64,000 bases of DNA from Endozoicomonas sp. 4G. Its GTDB lineage: Bacteria > Pseudomonadota > Gammaproteobacteria > Pseudomonadales > Endozoicomonadaceae. The stretch covers positions 3,524,001 to 3,588,000 of the forward strand of contig NZ_CP082909.1 of the NCBI RefSeq assembly GCF_023822025.1. The letters run 5' to 3'. Shown here piece by piece: positions 38,250 to 45,601 of this stretch. The position numbers were made by a program, and so were the translations under genes. Position 1 is the first letter of the stretch; each line of letters begins with the position of its first letter. Below the pieces are notes generated by a model. That model was not told the DNA's origin, searched no databases, and worked only from the letters and a program-made list of their open reading frames with translations.

Positions 38250-38286
38250 AGCCCCCGCACCAAAAGAGGTCCGGGGGCTTTTTTTT
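38250..38286 (+). terminator. Attenuator-like intrinsic terminator before the ACT-domain gene
   Basis: AGCCCCCG(38250-38257)/CGGGGGCT(38272-38279) is followed by eight T, 42 bp upstream of the ACT-domain gene start. It is a strong terminator placed before, not after, a gene, with a competing 7-bp pairing partner in the upstream leader. Confidence 0.75.
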
Positions 38287-38327
38287 GCCTCTGCGAAATA
38301 GCGTCACGGGAAAACAAGGAGAAGACA

Positions 38328-38564
38328 GTGAGCGAGCTCAAACTCAGACTGGTCACTACAGGCAGCCTCGACAGCCTTGAGAAGGTACTGCATTCCAGTG
38401 CAAAAGACGGTCTGAAGATCAGCAATTTTTCTGCTGAACTGGTTCCAGAGAGAGGCCATTACGAGGTGAAAATATCTATCTCGGGCTTTACCAACCAGAA
38501 TCAGGTTGTCAGTAGACTGGCGATGGAAAAAGATATTCGCGAGCTGACCCCACTGCGCCGGTGA
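38328..38564 (+). CDS. ACT-domain small protein (IlvM-like)
   Basis: This 78-residue protein is essentially one ACT domain: LKLRLVTTGSLDSLEKVLHSSAKDGLKISNFSAEL...YEVKISISG...VVSRLAMEKDIRELTPL. The pattern resembles IlvM, the regulatory subunit of acetolactate synthase II, but no catalytic ilvG neighbour is present, so the partner is unknown. The GTG start at 38328 has AAGGAG six bases upstream. It lies behind a leader frame and attenuator-like terminator, which fits amino-acid-controlled expression. Followed by a small hairpin (CCTGCAG/CTGCAGG near 38587-38610), it appears monocistronic. Confidence 0.7.
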   Translation: MSELKLRLVTTGSLDSLEKVLHSSAKDGLKISNFSAELVPERGHYEVKISISGFTNQNQVVSRLAMEKDIRELTPLRR

Positions 38565-38626
38565 CCCCTGTCTACAGCACTTGTCTCCTGCAGCCTTTGC
38601 GTGCTGCAGGAAGTGCCGGCTGACAT

Positions 38627-38662
38627 GGGTCAGAGTTGGGGGCAGAGTTGGGATCAGAGTTG
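38627..38662. repeat. 12-bp tandem repeat x3 at the end of the M14-like gene
   Basis: GGGTCAGAGTTG, GGGGCAGAGTTG and GGATCAGAGTTG start at 38627, 38639 and 38651. The last unit contains the stop codon of the metallohydrolase gene. Confidence 0.85.
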
Positions 38663-39574
38663 CCCTATCACATACTTCAGACCACCAACAATGGCCGCCA
38701 CTTGGGCGTCATTACATTCTTCGCCCGTTACTTTTGGGCTATCCGGGTAAACTTCCGTTGTCGTACCAAACTTGCAGTCTGTTACCCCACCACACAGACC
38801 CAGCTTGCGCATTGGGTAGTGAATCACACCTTCCTGAATCACCGGGGAACCAATAATTTCACCCTGATCGTCTGCTGGTGCAATGTGCGTTACCTCCCTG
38901 ACAGAATCAATCACAGCCTTCTGAAATTCGGGAGCAGGGTTTTCAGTATCAGCCACCGTGTAGAAACCATCAGGTATTATCCCTTCTACATAATCCACAC
39001 CGTCCCGTGCTGCCAGAGCAGGGCGAAACTCGGTCTCATCGGTATCCGTGGTTTCATGTAGATCGAAGTGAATTAATACCTCCTGCCCCAAACCGCTTAC
39101 CAGCTTCATCAAGCTGGCTGATTCTTCTGCAGGGCTCTCTTTGTAAAAGGAACGGTTAGGATCAATGGCATTGGGGTTCCAGCGATTTATGGTTTCATAA
39201 CCCCAAGGGCTGATGCAGGGTGCCACCAGGATATTAAAATGGTCTATAAAATTTAAAGCCCCGGTTTCCAGAAATTTCAACGCACCGTGGACGCCACTGG
39301 TTTCATACCCATGAACGCCACCGGTCACCAGAACAACGGGCTTGTTGGCACTCCAGTTTCGACTCTTAATGGCATAGAGAGGAAAACGTTCAACGTCGTA
39401 AGAAAGGGCACCATACTGCTCTACATCGTAGTGCTCTTTTAAAGCCATGATTTTGGGTACAACTTCTTTCTGGTATTCACGATGAATCAGGGTTTGTTGA
39501 TACCAGGCTTGACGCTCTTCCTTGCCCCACTTTTGACCCGGAGTGCCTATGGGGAATCTATAACTGCTGCTCAT
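38654..39574 (-). CDS. M14-like zinc metallohydrolase (AstE/AspA-type)
   Basis: This 306-residue cytosolic enzyme has a carboxypeptidase/aspartoacylase-type zinc site: VTGGVHGYETSG (His, Glu), the NPNAIDPNRSFYK substrate-carboxylate Arg block, and LIHFDLHETTDTDE (second His). The C-terminal TTTEVYPDS contains the likely catalytic Glu. Members hydrolyse peptides or N-acyl amino acids; the substrate here is unknown. No signal peptide is present. It overlaps the upstream sulfurtransferase gene by four bases, so the two are co-translated. Confidence 0.85.
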   Translation of the reverse strand: MSSSYRFPIGTPGQKWGKEERQAWYQQTLIHREYQKEVVPKIMALKEHYDVEQYGALSYDVERFPLYAIKSRNWSANKPVVLVTGGVHGYETSGVHGALKFLETGALNFIDHFNILVAPCISPWGYETINRWNPNAIDPNRSFYKESPAEESASLMKLVSGLGQEVLIHFDLHETTDTDETEFRPALAARDGVDYVEGIIPDGFYTVADTENPAPEFQKAVIDSVREVTHIAPADDQGEIIGSPVIQEGVIHYPMRKLGLCGGVTDCKFGTTTEVYPDSPKVTGEECNDAQVAAIVGGLKYVIGQL

Positions 39575-40431
39575 TTATCAGCCCCCAGCGCATTCAAACC
39601 GGTTGCGATCGGCCTGATTTTATCGGTAATCCATTCACTCCATGAACCCGGATAGAGTTTGCCACCCGACAGGCCAGCGTACTCCATCGCCAGAAGGTTA
39701 TGACAGGCAGTCACACCCGAGCCACAGTAAAACACCGGTGCAAGCCCATCCACCATCAGATCACCCAACTGTTTTTGCAACTGTTCTACGGAAAGAAAAG
39801 AGCCTGAGTCGTCCATATTGGAGGTGAATGGATAACAGACAGCGCCGGGGATATGACCTGCTTTATGATCAAGAGGCTCCACTTCTCCGGCAAAACGCTC
39901 TGGAGCGCGGGCATCAATCAAACGAAAAATCGGATTTTGCAATTGTTCCATAACGTCATTGGCAGAAACGGTCATGCTGTGATCAACATCAGCCATAAAG
40001 TCAGAAGAGGTAATGACAGGCGTTTCAGTTGTCACGGGATAACGGCCAGCAGACCAGCTTTTGAAACCACCATGCAAAACCTGAACACGTTGCACGCCCA
40101 CCCAACGCAATTGCCACCATGCACGGGCCGCCATAGCGTGACCACCGTCATCATAAACAACCACATGAGTGGTTTTGCTGATACCCAGCTCTCTCAACCG
40201 CTCAGCAAATACCTCGGGGGTCGGCAGCGGGTGCCTGCTGGTTTTTCCGGGAACCACCTGAGCAGAAAGGTCTTTTTCCAGATCAATGTATCTGGAATCA
40301 GGAATATGCCCCTGACGGTAAAGTGTCTGTCCCAGTTTGGGATCAGCAAGACTGAAGCGGGCATCAAGTACAACAACGCCGGGGGTATTGAGCAGGGTTG
40401 CAAGGACTTCGGGGGCTATGAAGGGTGACAT
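39571..40431 (-). CDS. sseA: 3-mercaptopyruvate sulfurtransferase (tandem rhodanese)
   Basis: This protein of about 286 residues has two rhodanese domains. The first has VLDARFSL, GHIPDSRYIDL and VVYDDGGHAMAARAWW. The second has FRLIDARAPERF, GHIPGAVCYPF and the active-site loop FYCGSGVTACH. The CGSGVT loop points to mercaptopyruvate rather than thiosulfate as sulfur donor. I use the ATG at 40431; a GTG at 40461 is the alternative. It is co-translated with the M14-like hydrolase (four-base overlap). Confidence 0.92.
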   Translation of the reverse strand: MSPFIAPEVLATLLNTPGVVVLDARFSLADPKLGQTLYRQGHIPDSRYIDLEKDLSAQVVPGKTSRHPLPTPEVFAERLRELGISKTTHVVVYDDGGHAMAARAWWQLRWVGVQRVQVLHGGFKSWSAGRYPVTTETPVITSSDFMADVDHSMTVSANDVMEQLQNPIFRLIDARAPERFAGEVEPLDHKAGHIPGAVCYPFTSNMDDSGSFLSVEQLQKQLGDLMVDGLAPVFYCGSGVTACHNLLAMEYAGLSGGKLYPGSWSEWITDKIRPIATGLNALGADK

Positions 40432-40722
40432 CGGATTAATCCATTTAAACGTATCGAACACGACAGCTAAGTTACCAGACTATTACCGGTCACTACAAAG
40501 GCAAGGGCAAGAATAAAGGCAGGGTAAGGTGGGTTCCCTGAGGGTAATTCAGGGATCTACCCGAAGATCCATGGAGGGTTCACATCCGTGTGAATTGGCT
40601 ATCCATGCACCTTCAATGTATCAACCTAAAAGAAGGCAGAATGCAGGAAGAAATCATCAAGTTTTGTAAGAGATTGCCCACAACTTTGTAGTCAATCCAA
40701 CAGCCTCAGGATCGGTTGTACC

Positions 40723-41034
40723 TCACTCGCCCGGCTTATCCAGCTTACTCTGATCCACCACTTCATCATCGATCAAAACCTTGTCAGACAGAATGTGACT
40801 GATATCCTCAGCCTCATCATCAATAATAATCCGTGTCACATCACCACCCTGCAAAGGAACATCCTCCTCTTCAGGTGCCCTGAGGTCTGCCTCGGGCTCG
40901 GCGGATGTTTCAACGACCGGACTGTCAGCAGGTTCCTGCGGAGATTCATCAACAGGCTCCATCAGGTAAAGCCCCGCGGCAATAGCCAGAATTCCAAAAC
41001 CAAATGCCAGGGCGGCCAGATGCCCCTTTCTCAT
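40723..41034 (-). CDS. Small membrane-anchored acidic protein, function unknown
   Basis: This 103-residue protein has one N-terminal anchor (HLAALAFGFGILAIAAGLYLM) and an acidic, Pro/Glu-rich remainder with no recognised domain (EPEADLRAPEEEDVPL, IIIDDEAEDISHILSDKVLIDDEVVDQ). The ATG at 41034 is chosen for its very good Shine-Dalgarno (AAGGAGTGGTT). About 260 bp of DNA to sseA hold a hairpin (TCCCTGA/TCAGGGA near 40533-40553) and nothing else that I can see. It is divergent from the glycosyltransferase operon. Confidence 0.65.
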   Translation of the reverse strand: MRKGHLAALAFGFGILAIAAGLYLMEPVDESPQEPADSPVVETSAEPEADLRAPEEEDVPLQGGDVTRIIIDDEAEDISHILSDKVLIDDEVVDQSKLDKPGE

Positions 41035-41311
41035 AACCACTCCTTCACAGGGTCTACTTGTGAGTTGATACCGTACCAGACGACAGGACATTGATCACTC
41101 TTCTATTCCTGTGTCTGTCCTGAAAGCGTCTGTCAAACTCTGGCAGCAACTTGCTTTTTCAGCCATACCATACCACTATGGACGTAGAACTTTGTTCGAC
41201 TAATAGCAACACATTGCAATAGTGGGAATGAGCTGAAATTTACCAAAAAAAAGCTTTTTTCTTTTTCTACAACTTCATAAATCGGGCTTCACTGTAAACA
41301 GTGTCAAGCCG

Positions 41312-42322
41312 ATGAACAATAACAATCAAAAGCAGCTACGAGCTAGAAACAAAATGCCAGTTAACGACTCATTCTTACTCAGTTGTGTGGTTCCGGTTTT
41401 CAATGAAAGCCCGGTCATTGGCCAGTTTATGGAGGCACTGAAAGAACAGCTGGAAGCTATCACCGCGCGTTTTGAAATCATTGTGGTGGATGATGGCAGC
41501 ACCGACAGAACCGTTGAGCTGGTGGAACCTTTCTGTGATGACAAAAGAATCAAGCTGATTGAGCTATCAAGAAACTTCGGTAAGGAAACGGCACTGACTG
41601 CCGGTATTGACGCCACTTCCGGTGACTCAGTGGTTCTGATTGATGCCGACTTTCAACACCCGCTGGATATGATCCCGGTCTTTGTTGATTACTGGCGACA
41701 AGGTTATCAGATGGTTTATGGCGTTCGTCAGGATCGGAAAAATGAATCTTTCCTGAAAAAGAAAGGTGCACAATTTTTCTATCAGATCATGCACTCCAGC
41801 ACAGGCATTGATGTACCGGCCCATGCAGGGGACTTCCGGCTGATGGACAGGGTGGTTGTCGATGCCCTGAAAGCCATGCCCGAACGCAGTCGCTTTATGA
41901 AAGGCATCTATGCCTGGGTAGGTTACAAGAGTATTGGCCTTCCCTTTGAAGTCAGAGACCGACTGGCGGGAGAATCCGGCTGGGGTTACGCCAAACTGAC
42001 CCGACTGGCTCTTTCGGGCATTACGGCATTCACCACCTTGCCCCTGCGAATTGTCGGTGGACTCGGACTGATTATTTCCTTCATCTCGGTTTTTTACGCA
42101 TTCTTTATCATCTTCCGAACCCTGGTTCTTGGTGCGCCCCTGCCAGGCTGGCCCACGGTGGCTGTTGCCATCACTTTTATCGGCGGCGTACAGCTTCTGT
42201 CTCTCTGGATACTGGGTGAGTACGTTGCCGGTATTTTCTGCGAAGTGAAAAAGCGCCCCAGATACCTGATACAAAGACAGCTGGGATTCAACAATCAGAA
42301 GGACAACAATGCAGCCGATTAA
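41312..42322 (+). CDS. GT2 polyprenyl-phosphate glycosyltransferase (DPM1/GtrB/ArnC-like)
   Basis: This 336-residue enzyme has an N-terminal GT-A domain (CVVPVFNESPVIGQFMEAL, IIVVDDGSTDRTVELV, SRNFGKETALTAGIDA, VVLIDADFQHPLDMIP) and two C-terminal membrane segments. This family transfers a sugar to undecaprenyl phosphate on the cytoplasmic face. The order with GtrA, a YdjC deacetylase and a GT39 resembles the amino-sugar/lipid A systems FlmF2-NaxD-FlmK (Francisella) and LgmA-C-B (Bordetella). It overlaps gtrA by 14 bp. The start at 41312 has a weak ribosome site; the ATG at 41354 is possible. Confidence 0.9.
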   Translation: MNNNNQKQLRARNKMPVNDSFLLSCVVPVFNESPVIGQFMEALKEQLEAITARFEIIVVDDGSTDRTVELVEPFCDDKRIKLIELSRNFGKETALTAGIDATSGDSVVLIDADFQHPLDMIPVFVDYWRQGYQMVYGVRQDRKNESFLKKKGAQFFYQIMHSSTGIDVPAHAGDFRLMDRVVVDALKAMPERSRFMKGIYAWVGYKSIGLPFEVRDRLAGESGWGYAKLTRLALSGITAFTTLPLRIVGGLGLIISFISVFYAFFIIFRTLVLGAPLPGWPTVAVAITFIGGVQLLSLWILGEYVAGIFCEVKKRPRYLIQRQLGFNNQKDNNAAD

Positions 42323-42677
42323 GTTTATTATTACTGGCAGTGCTGCTGCTGTTGTCCACCTTTCCACCCTCTGGCTGCTGGTAGATGTGGCTCAAGCAGC
42401 CCCTCTGCTGGCCAATCCCGCCGCGTTTATCCTGGCTTTTATCGTCAGCTACCTGGGCCATGCATTCTGGACGTTTAATCACAAACACCATGCGCTGCGC
42501 AGCACTTTAGTGAAATTTCTGCTGGTTCAGCTGCTCTGCAGCTTTCTACTCAACCAGGGGCTTTATACCCTGCTGTTAACCTGCACCGGTTTAAATTATC
42601 TGATAGCCAGCTTTATCGTACTGGCAACCATTCCTCTGGTCACTTATTCCCTGAGCAAATACTGGGCCTTTAAATGA
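42309..42677 (+). CDS. GtrA-family small membrane protein
   Basis: This 122-residue protein with four hydrophobic segments has the GtrA pattern (IKFIITGSAAAVVHLSTLWLLV, NPAAFILAFIVSYLGHAFWTFNH, KFLLVQLL, YSLSKYWAFK). Members are thought to help flip undecaprenyl-linked sugars across the inner membrane. It overlaps the GT2 gene by 14 bp and the deacetylase gene by four bases, so all are co-translated. Confidence 0.9.
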   Translation: MQPIKFIITGSAAAVVHLSTLWLLVDVAQAAPLLANPAAFILAFIVSYLGHAFWTFNHKHHALRSTLVKFLLVQLLCSFLLNQGLYTLLLTCTGLNYLIASFIVLATIPLVTYSLSKYWAFK

Positions 42678-43480
42678 AAAGAATAACATTGTGCGCAGAT
42701 GATTATGGGATGCACCCCGGTGTATCGGAAGCTATCCTGGAGCTGGCCAGTCAAGGCAGCATTCACGCCACCAGCTGCCTGGTCACTGGCAGGAACTGGG
42801 CGACGCAGGCAAAAAGCCTGACGACCATTCAGGAAAAGGTTGATATTGGCCTGCATCTGAATTTAACCGAAGGCAAAGGCCTTAGTTCCAGCTATATGGA
42901 TAGCTTGCCCAGTCTTAGGCAGATATTAATTAAGAGCCATTTTCACTTACTGAACAAGACGGCTGTTCTGGAAGAAGTCACGGCACAATATCAGAATTTT
43001 ATAGACACGACCGGCAGAGCCCCGGACTTTGTTGATGGACATCAGCACGTACACCACCTGCCCGTGGTACGTGAAGCCCTGTTGTCGGTAATACGCAGTT
43101 ATAAGCCCGGGCCTTCTTTCTGGGTAAGAAGCGTTACCCCGGTCATTCGCCACGGTGGTGGACTGAAAAGCTATATCATTGAGGGTTCCGGCAGTCGGAG
43201 CCTCCACGATCAGCTGAGCAATCGGGGGATCAGTAGCAATGCTTCCTTTGCGGGTATCTATTCGCTGAAACCGGAAGAAAACTATTCCGCCCTGATGAAA
43301 TCATGGCTCTCTGATTCATACGACAGAGGCCTGATTATGTGCCACCCCGGCAAAACCGCGGAACACAATAACCTCGACCACTCTCAGGCCAGACAGTCAG
43401 AGTTTGATTATTTATCAGGCCAGCAATTTGTAGACGACTGTCAACAAGCAGGAGTTAATCTGTGCAGAATGAGACAATAA
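42674..43480 (+). CDS. ChbG/HpnK (YdjC, NaxD-like) sugar deacetylase
   Basis: This 268-residue YdjC-family protein has ITLCADDYGMHPGVSEAIL at the N-terminus (metal and catalytic Asp pair), DIGLHLNLTEGKGL (His), DFVDGHQHVHHLPVV (His-rich) and LIMCHPGKTAE (His). The family removes N-acetyl groups from sugars. In Francisella and Bordetella the NaxD/LgmC members deacetylate undecaprenyl-phosphate-bound GalNAc or GlcNAc before lipid A transfer. The neighbours here support the same role. It overlaps its neighbours by 4 bp and 19 bp. Confidence 0.88.
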   Translation: MKRITLCADDYGMHPGVSEAILELASQGSIHATSCLVTGRNWATQAKSLTTIQEKVDIGLHLNLTEGKGLSSSYMDSLPSLRQILIKSHFHLLNKTAVLEEVTAQYQNFIDTTGRAPDFVDGHQHVHHLPVVREALLSVIRSYKPGPSFWVRSVTPVIRHGGGLKSYIIEGSGSRSLHDQLSNRGISSNASFAGIYSLKPEENYSALMKSWLSDSYDRGLIMCHPGKTAEHNNLDHSQARQSEFDYLSGQQFVDDCQQAGVNLCRMRQ

Positions 43481-45024
43481 TTGCTGACTCTTCAGCAGTG
43501 ATTAAGCACCCTCTTCGCTGGCTCAGCCTGATCTGTCTTTTCCAGCTATGTTTCTGGACTCTCGGTCCCTGGATGGTCAGAAACACACTTCACTCTGACA
43601 CACTTGAAGGTATTGCCTGGGGTCATCTCTGGCAGTGGGGGTATGATAAGCACCCACCGCTGGCAGCCTGGGCTGCCGCGCTTTCTTCACACTTCAGTGA
43701 CACCAGTGACTGGCCAGTCTACCTGTTTGCCCAGATCTGTGTGGTCATTGCTTTTGTTGCTGTCTGGCGACTGGCCAGAGAATATTTAACCCAAGCAGGT
43801 GCCCTGCTGACGGTCTTTCTACTGCAGGGAATTCTTTTTTACAGCAACCGTGTGGAAAGAGTGACACCGGATACGCTTCAGCATCCGATCTGGGCCCTGC
43901 TGGCTCTAACGTTCTATTTTGCAGTAGCCCGCCAATCCCTGGGTTACTGGCTGCTGACCGGTGTCATTTCAGGGCTGGCCATTCTGACTAAATATCAGGT
44001 CGCCGTACTGTTTGCGCCCTTATTTATTGTGCTTTTAATCACCCGGGAAGGCAGACTTGCCCTTTCCTCCGCGGGTCCCTGGCTGGGCGGGGTTCTGGCG
44101 CTGGCTATCGCCTCCCCTCATCTTTACTGGCTATGGAACAATGACTTTACTGCGGTCAATTATCTGGGAGAAAACTACGTTGAAACTGATCGTTATGGCA
44201 CCGGTACTAACTGGGATCACCTGATATTTCCCCTGACATTTATTAAGAATAATCTGGGCAATGTTCTGGTATTTTTTCTTTTAATGATCCCACTGTTCAG
44301 GGCCCCGAAACTCCCTATCGTTTACGATCATTTCAAAAAAGTTTTTCTCATTGCCATAGCCACAGGCCCATTCGCTTTTACACTCTTGTTTGGACTGATA
44401 ACCGGCGAAAAACTGGTACCTCGCTGGGCTACCCCTTACTTTGCCTGGCTGCCCCTGCTGCTTCTGTTCTGGACTCGTCCATTGATTGATTATCCACTTT
44501 TCAAGAGGGTGGTGTTCTGGTGTTTATTCACCGGACTATTGTTTGTCTCATTAAGATGCAGCTATTTGCTGTTCAAGCCGGTCTTTGATGAGCATTACTG
44601 GAATACAGTAGAATTCACGCCTTTACGTGAACAGATGCTAAAAGCTGAGGAATTGTGGGCACTCCACCAGCAAGGCCTGCCTGAAAACGGCAGCCACATA
44701 CCTTACCTGGGGGGGCTTCATTACCACGTTGCCGAACTGATCGCGTACAGCCGCAACCGAAAAACCATTCCATTTTTCGGCCTGAATCCGGCAGAAAGCC
44801 TCTGGATGGAAGAAGAAGATTTCCGCAACAAAGGCGGAATCATTGTCATAATAGAGGGTAAACGATACTCAAACCTGGTCAGGCAGAGGCTTGAAAAGAA
44901 CTACCCCCAGGCTGAGTTTCTCGGGCGATTTGCGTTCGAACCAGTGACACGGATTAAGGTGGACAACAAACCCAAACTGTTTGTGGATTATTACCTTTTA
45001 AGACCCCGGGAAACGCACAAATAA
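43462..45024 (+). CDS. GT39 (ArnT/FlmK-like) lipid A amino-sugar transferase candidate
   Basis: This 520-residue polytopic membrane protein of the PMT/ArnT family has an N-terminal periplasmic loop with acidic residues and the YDKHPPLAAW block near residue 68 that marks bacterial GT39 enzymes. About 10-12 hydrophobic segments follow, then a C-terminal periplasmic domain from about residue 375. These enzymes transfer a sugar from undecaprenyl phosphate to lipid A or other acceptors. It is the last gene of the operon and ends before a convergent hairpin. The donor and acceptor are inferred from the deacetylase partner. Confidence 0.88.
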   Translation: MQNETIIADSSAVIKHPLRWLSLICLFQLCFWTLGPWMVRNTLHSDTLEGIAWGHLWQWGYDKHPPLAAWAAALSSHFSDTSDWPVYLFAQICVVIAFVAVWRLAREYLTQAGALLTVFLLQGILFYSNRVERVTPDTLQHPIWALLALTFYFAVARQSLGYWLLTGVISGLAILTKYQVAVLFAPLFIVLLITREGRLALSSAGPWLGGVLALAIASPHLYWLWNNDFTAVNYLGENYVETDRYGTGTNWDHLIFPLTFIKNNLGNVLVFFLLMIPLFRAPKLPIVYDHFKKVFLIAIATGPFAFTLLFGLITGEKLVPRWATPYFAWLPLLLLFWTRPLIDYPLFKRVVFWCLFTGLLFVSLRCSYLLFKPVFDEHYWNTVEFTPLREQMLKAEELWALHQQGLPENGSHIPYLGGLHYHVAELIAYSRNRKTIPFFGLNPAESLWMEEEDFRNKGGIIVIIEGKRYSNLVRQRLEKNYPQAEFLGRFAFEPVTRIKVDNKPKLFVDYYLLRPRETHK

Positions 45025-45033
45025 TCTACTGGA

Positions 45034-45054
45034 GGGCTTTCATTCATAAAGCCC
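45034..45054. terminator. Convergent hairpin after the GT39 gene
   Basis: GGGCTTT/AAAGCCC stem between the GT39 gene and the convergent lipoprotein gene; short T/A tails on both sides. Confidence 0.55.
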
Positions 45055-45065
45055 ACTCTGTTATT

Positions 45066-45536
45066 TTACTGAACCTTAACAACCCGACTGGCAGTGCCTT
45101 GGGTAAGAATTTTCACCTTATCGCCGGCAGCGAAGTTAACGGCCGGGTCGGCCTGTTGAACCACAGAAACATAAGAGCCATCATCCAGCCTTACTGTCAG
45201 CTCAACCCCCTGCTTAGAAGTGATTTTCTTCTCGGCCATACTGCCCAAAACACCACCGGCAACGGCTCCAGCCACTGCGGCAATGGCGCTTTCACGCTGA
45301 CCACCAATACTGGAACCTGCAATACCGCCTGCTGCGGCCCCTGCAAGGGTACCCACCTGCCCCTGAGTACCTTCCAGTTTGACCGGTCTGGATTCAGCGA
45401 CAGTACCAAAACGAACTGTCTGCATGTGACGGGCTTCAGAAGCTGAGTACGTCGTTCCTGTCTGATCGGTCGTACAGCCAGCCAAAGAAAATGAAAGCAA
45501 CAAGACGATCCCTGTCTGCTTGATCCTGTTATTCAT
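45066..45536 (-). CDS. Glycine-zipper outer-membrane lipoprotein (SlyB-like)
   Basis: This lipoprotein of about 156 residues has signal and lipobox (LLLSFSLAGC), a glycine-zipper 2TM segment (GTLAGAAAGGIAGSSIGG...AVAGAVAGGVLGSMAEKK) and a C-terminal beta-rich domain (VELTVRLDDGSYVSVVQQ). It is of the SlyB/Pcp type, associated with outer-membrane integrity. I use the ATG at 45536, preceded by GGGAG; an upstream frame adds 17 unlikely residues before the signal. It is convergent with the glycosyltransferase operon. Confidence 0.88.
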   Translation of the reverse strand: MNNRIKQTGIVLLLSFSLAGCTTDQTGTTYSASEARHMQTVRFGTVAESRPVKLEGTQGQVGTLAGAAAGGIAGSSIGGQRESAIAAVAGAVAGGVLGSMAEKKITSKQGVELTVRLDDGSYVSVVQQADPAVNFAAGDKVKILTQGTASRVVKVQ

Positions 45537-45601
45537 AGATTTATCTCCCACTACGTTTAATTTCCGAGTGAACTTAGACCTCACCATACAGACAAAATTC
45601 C

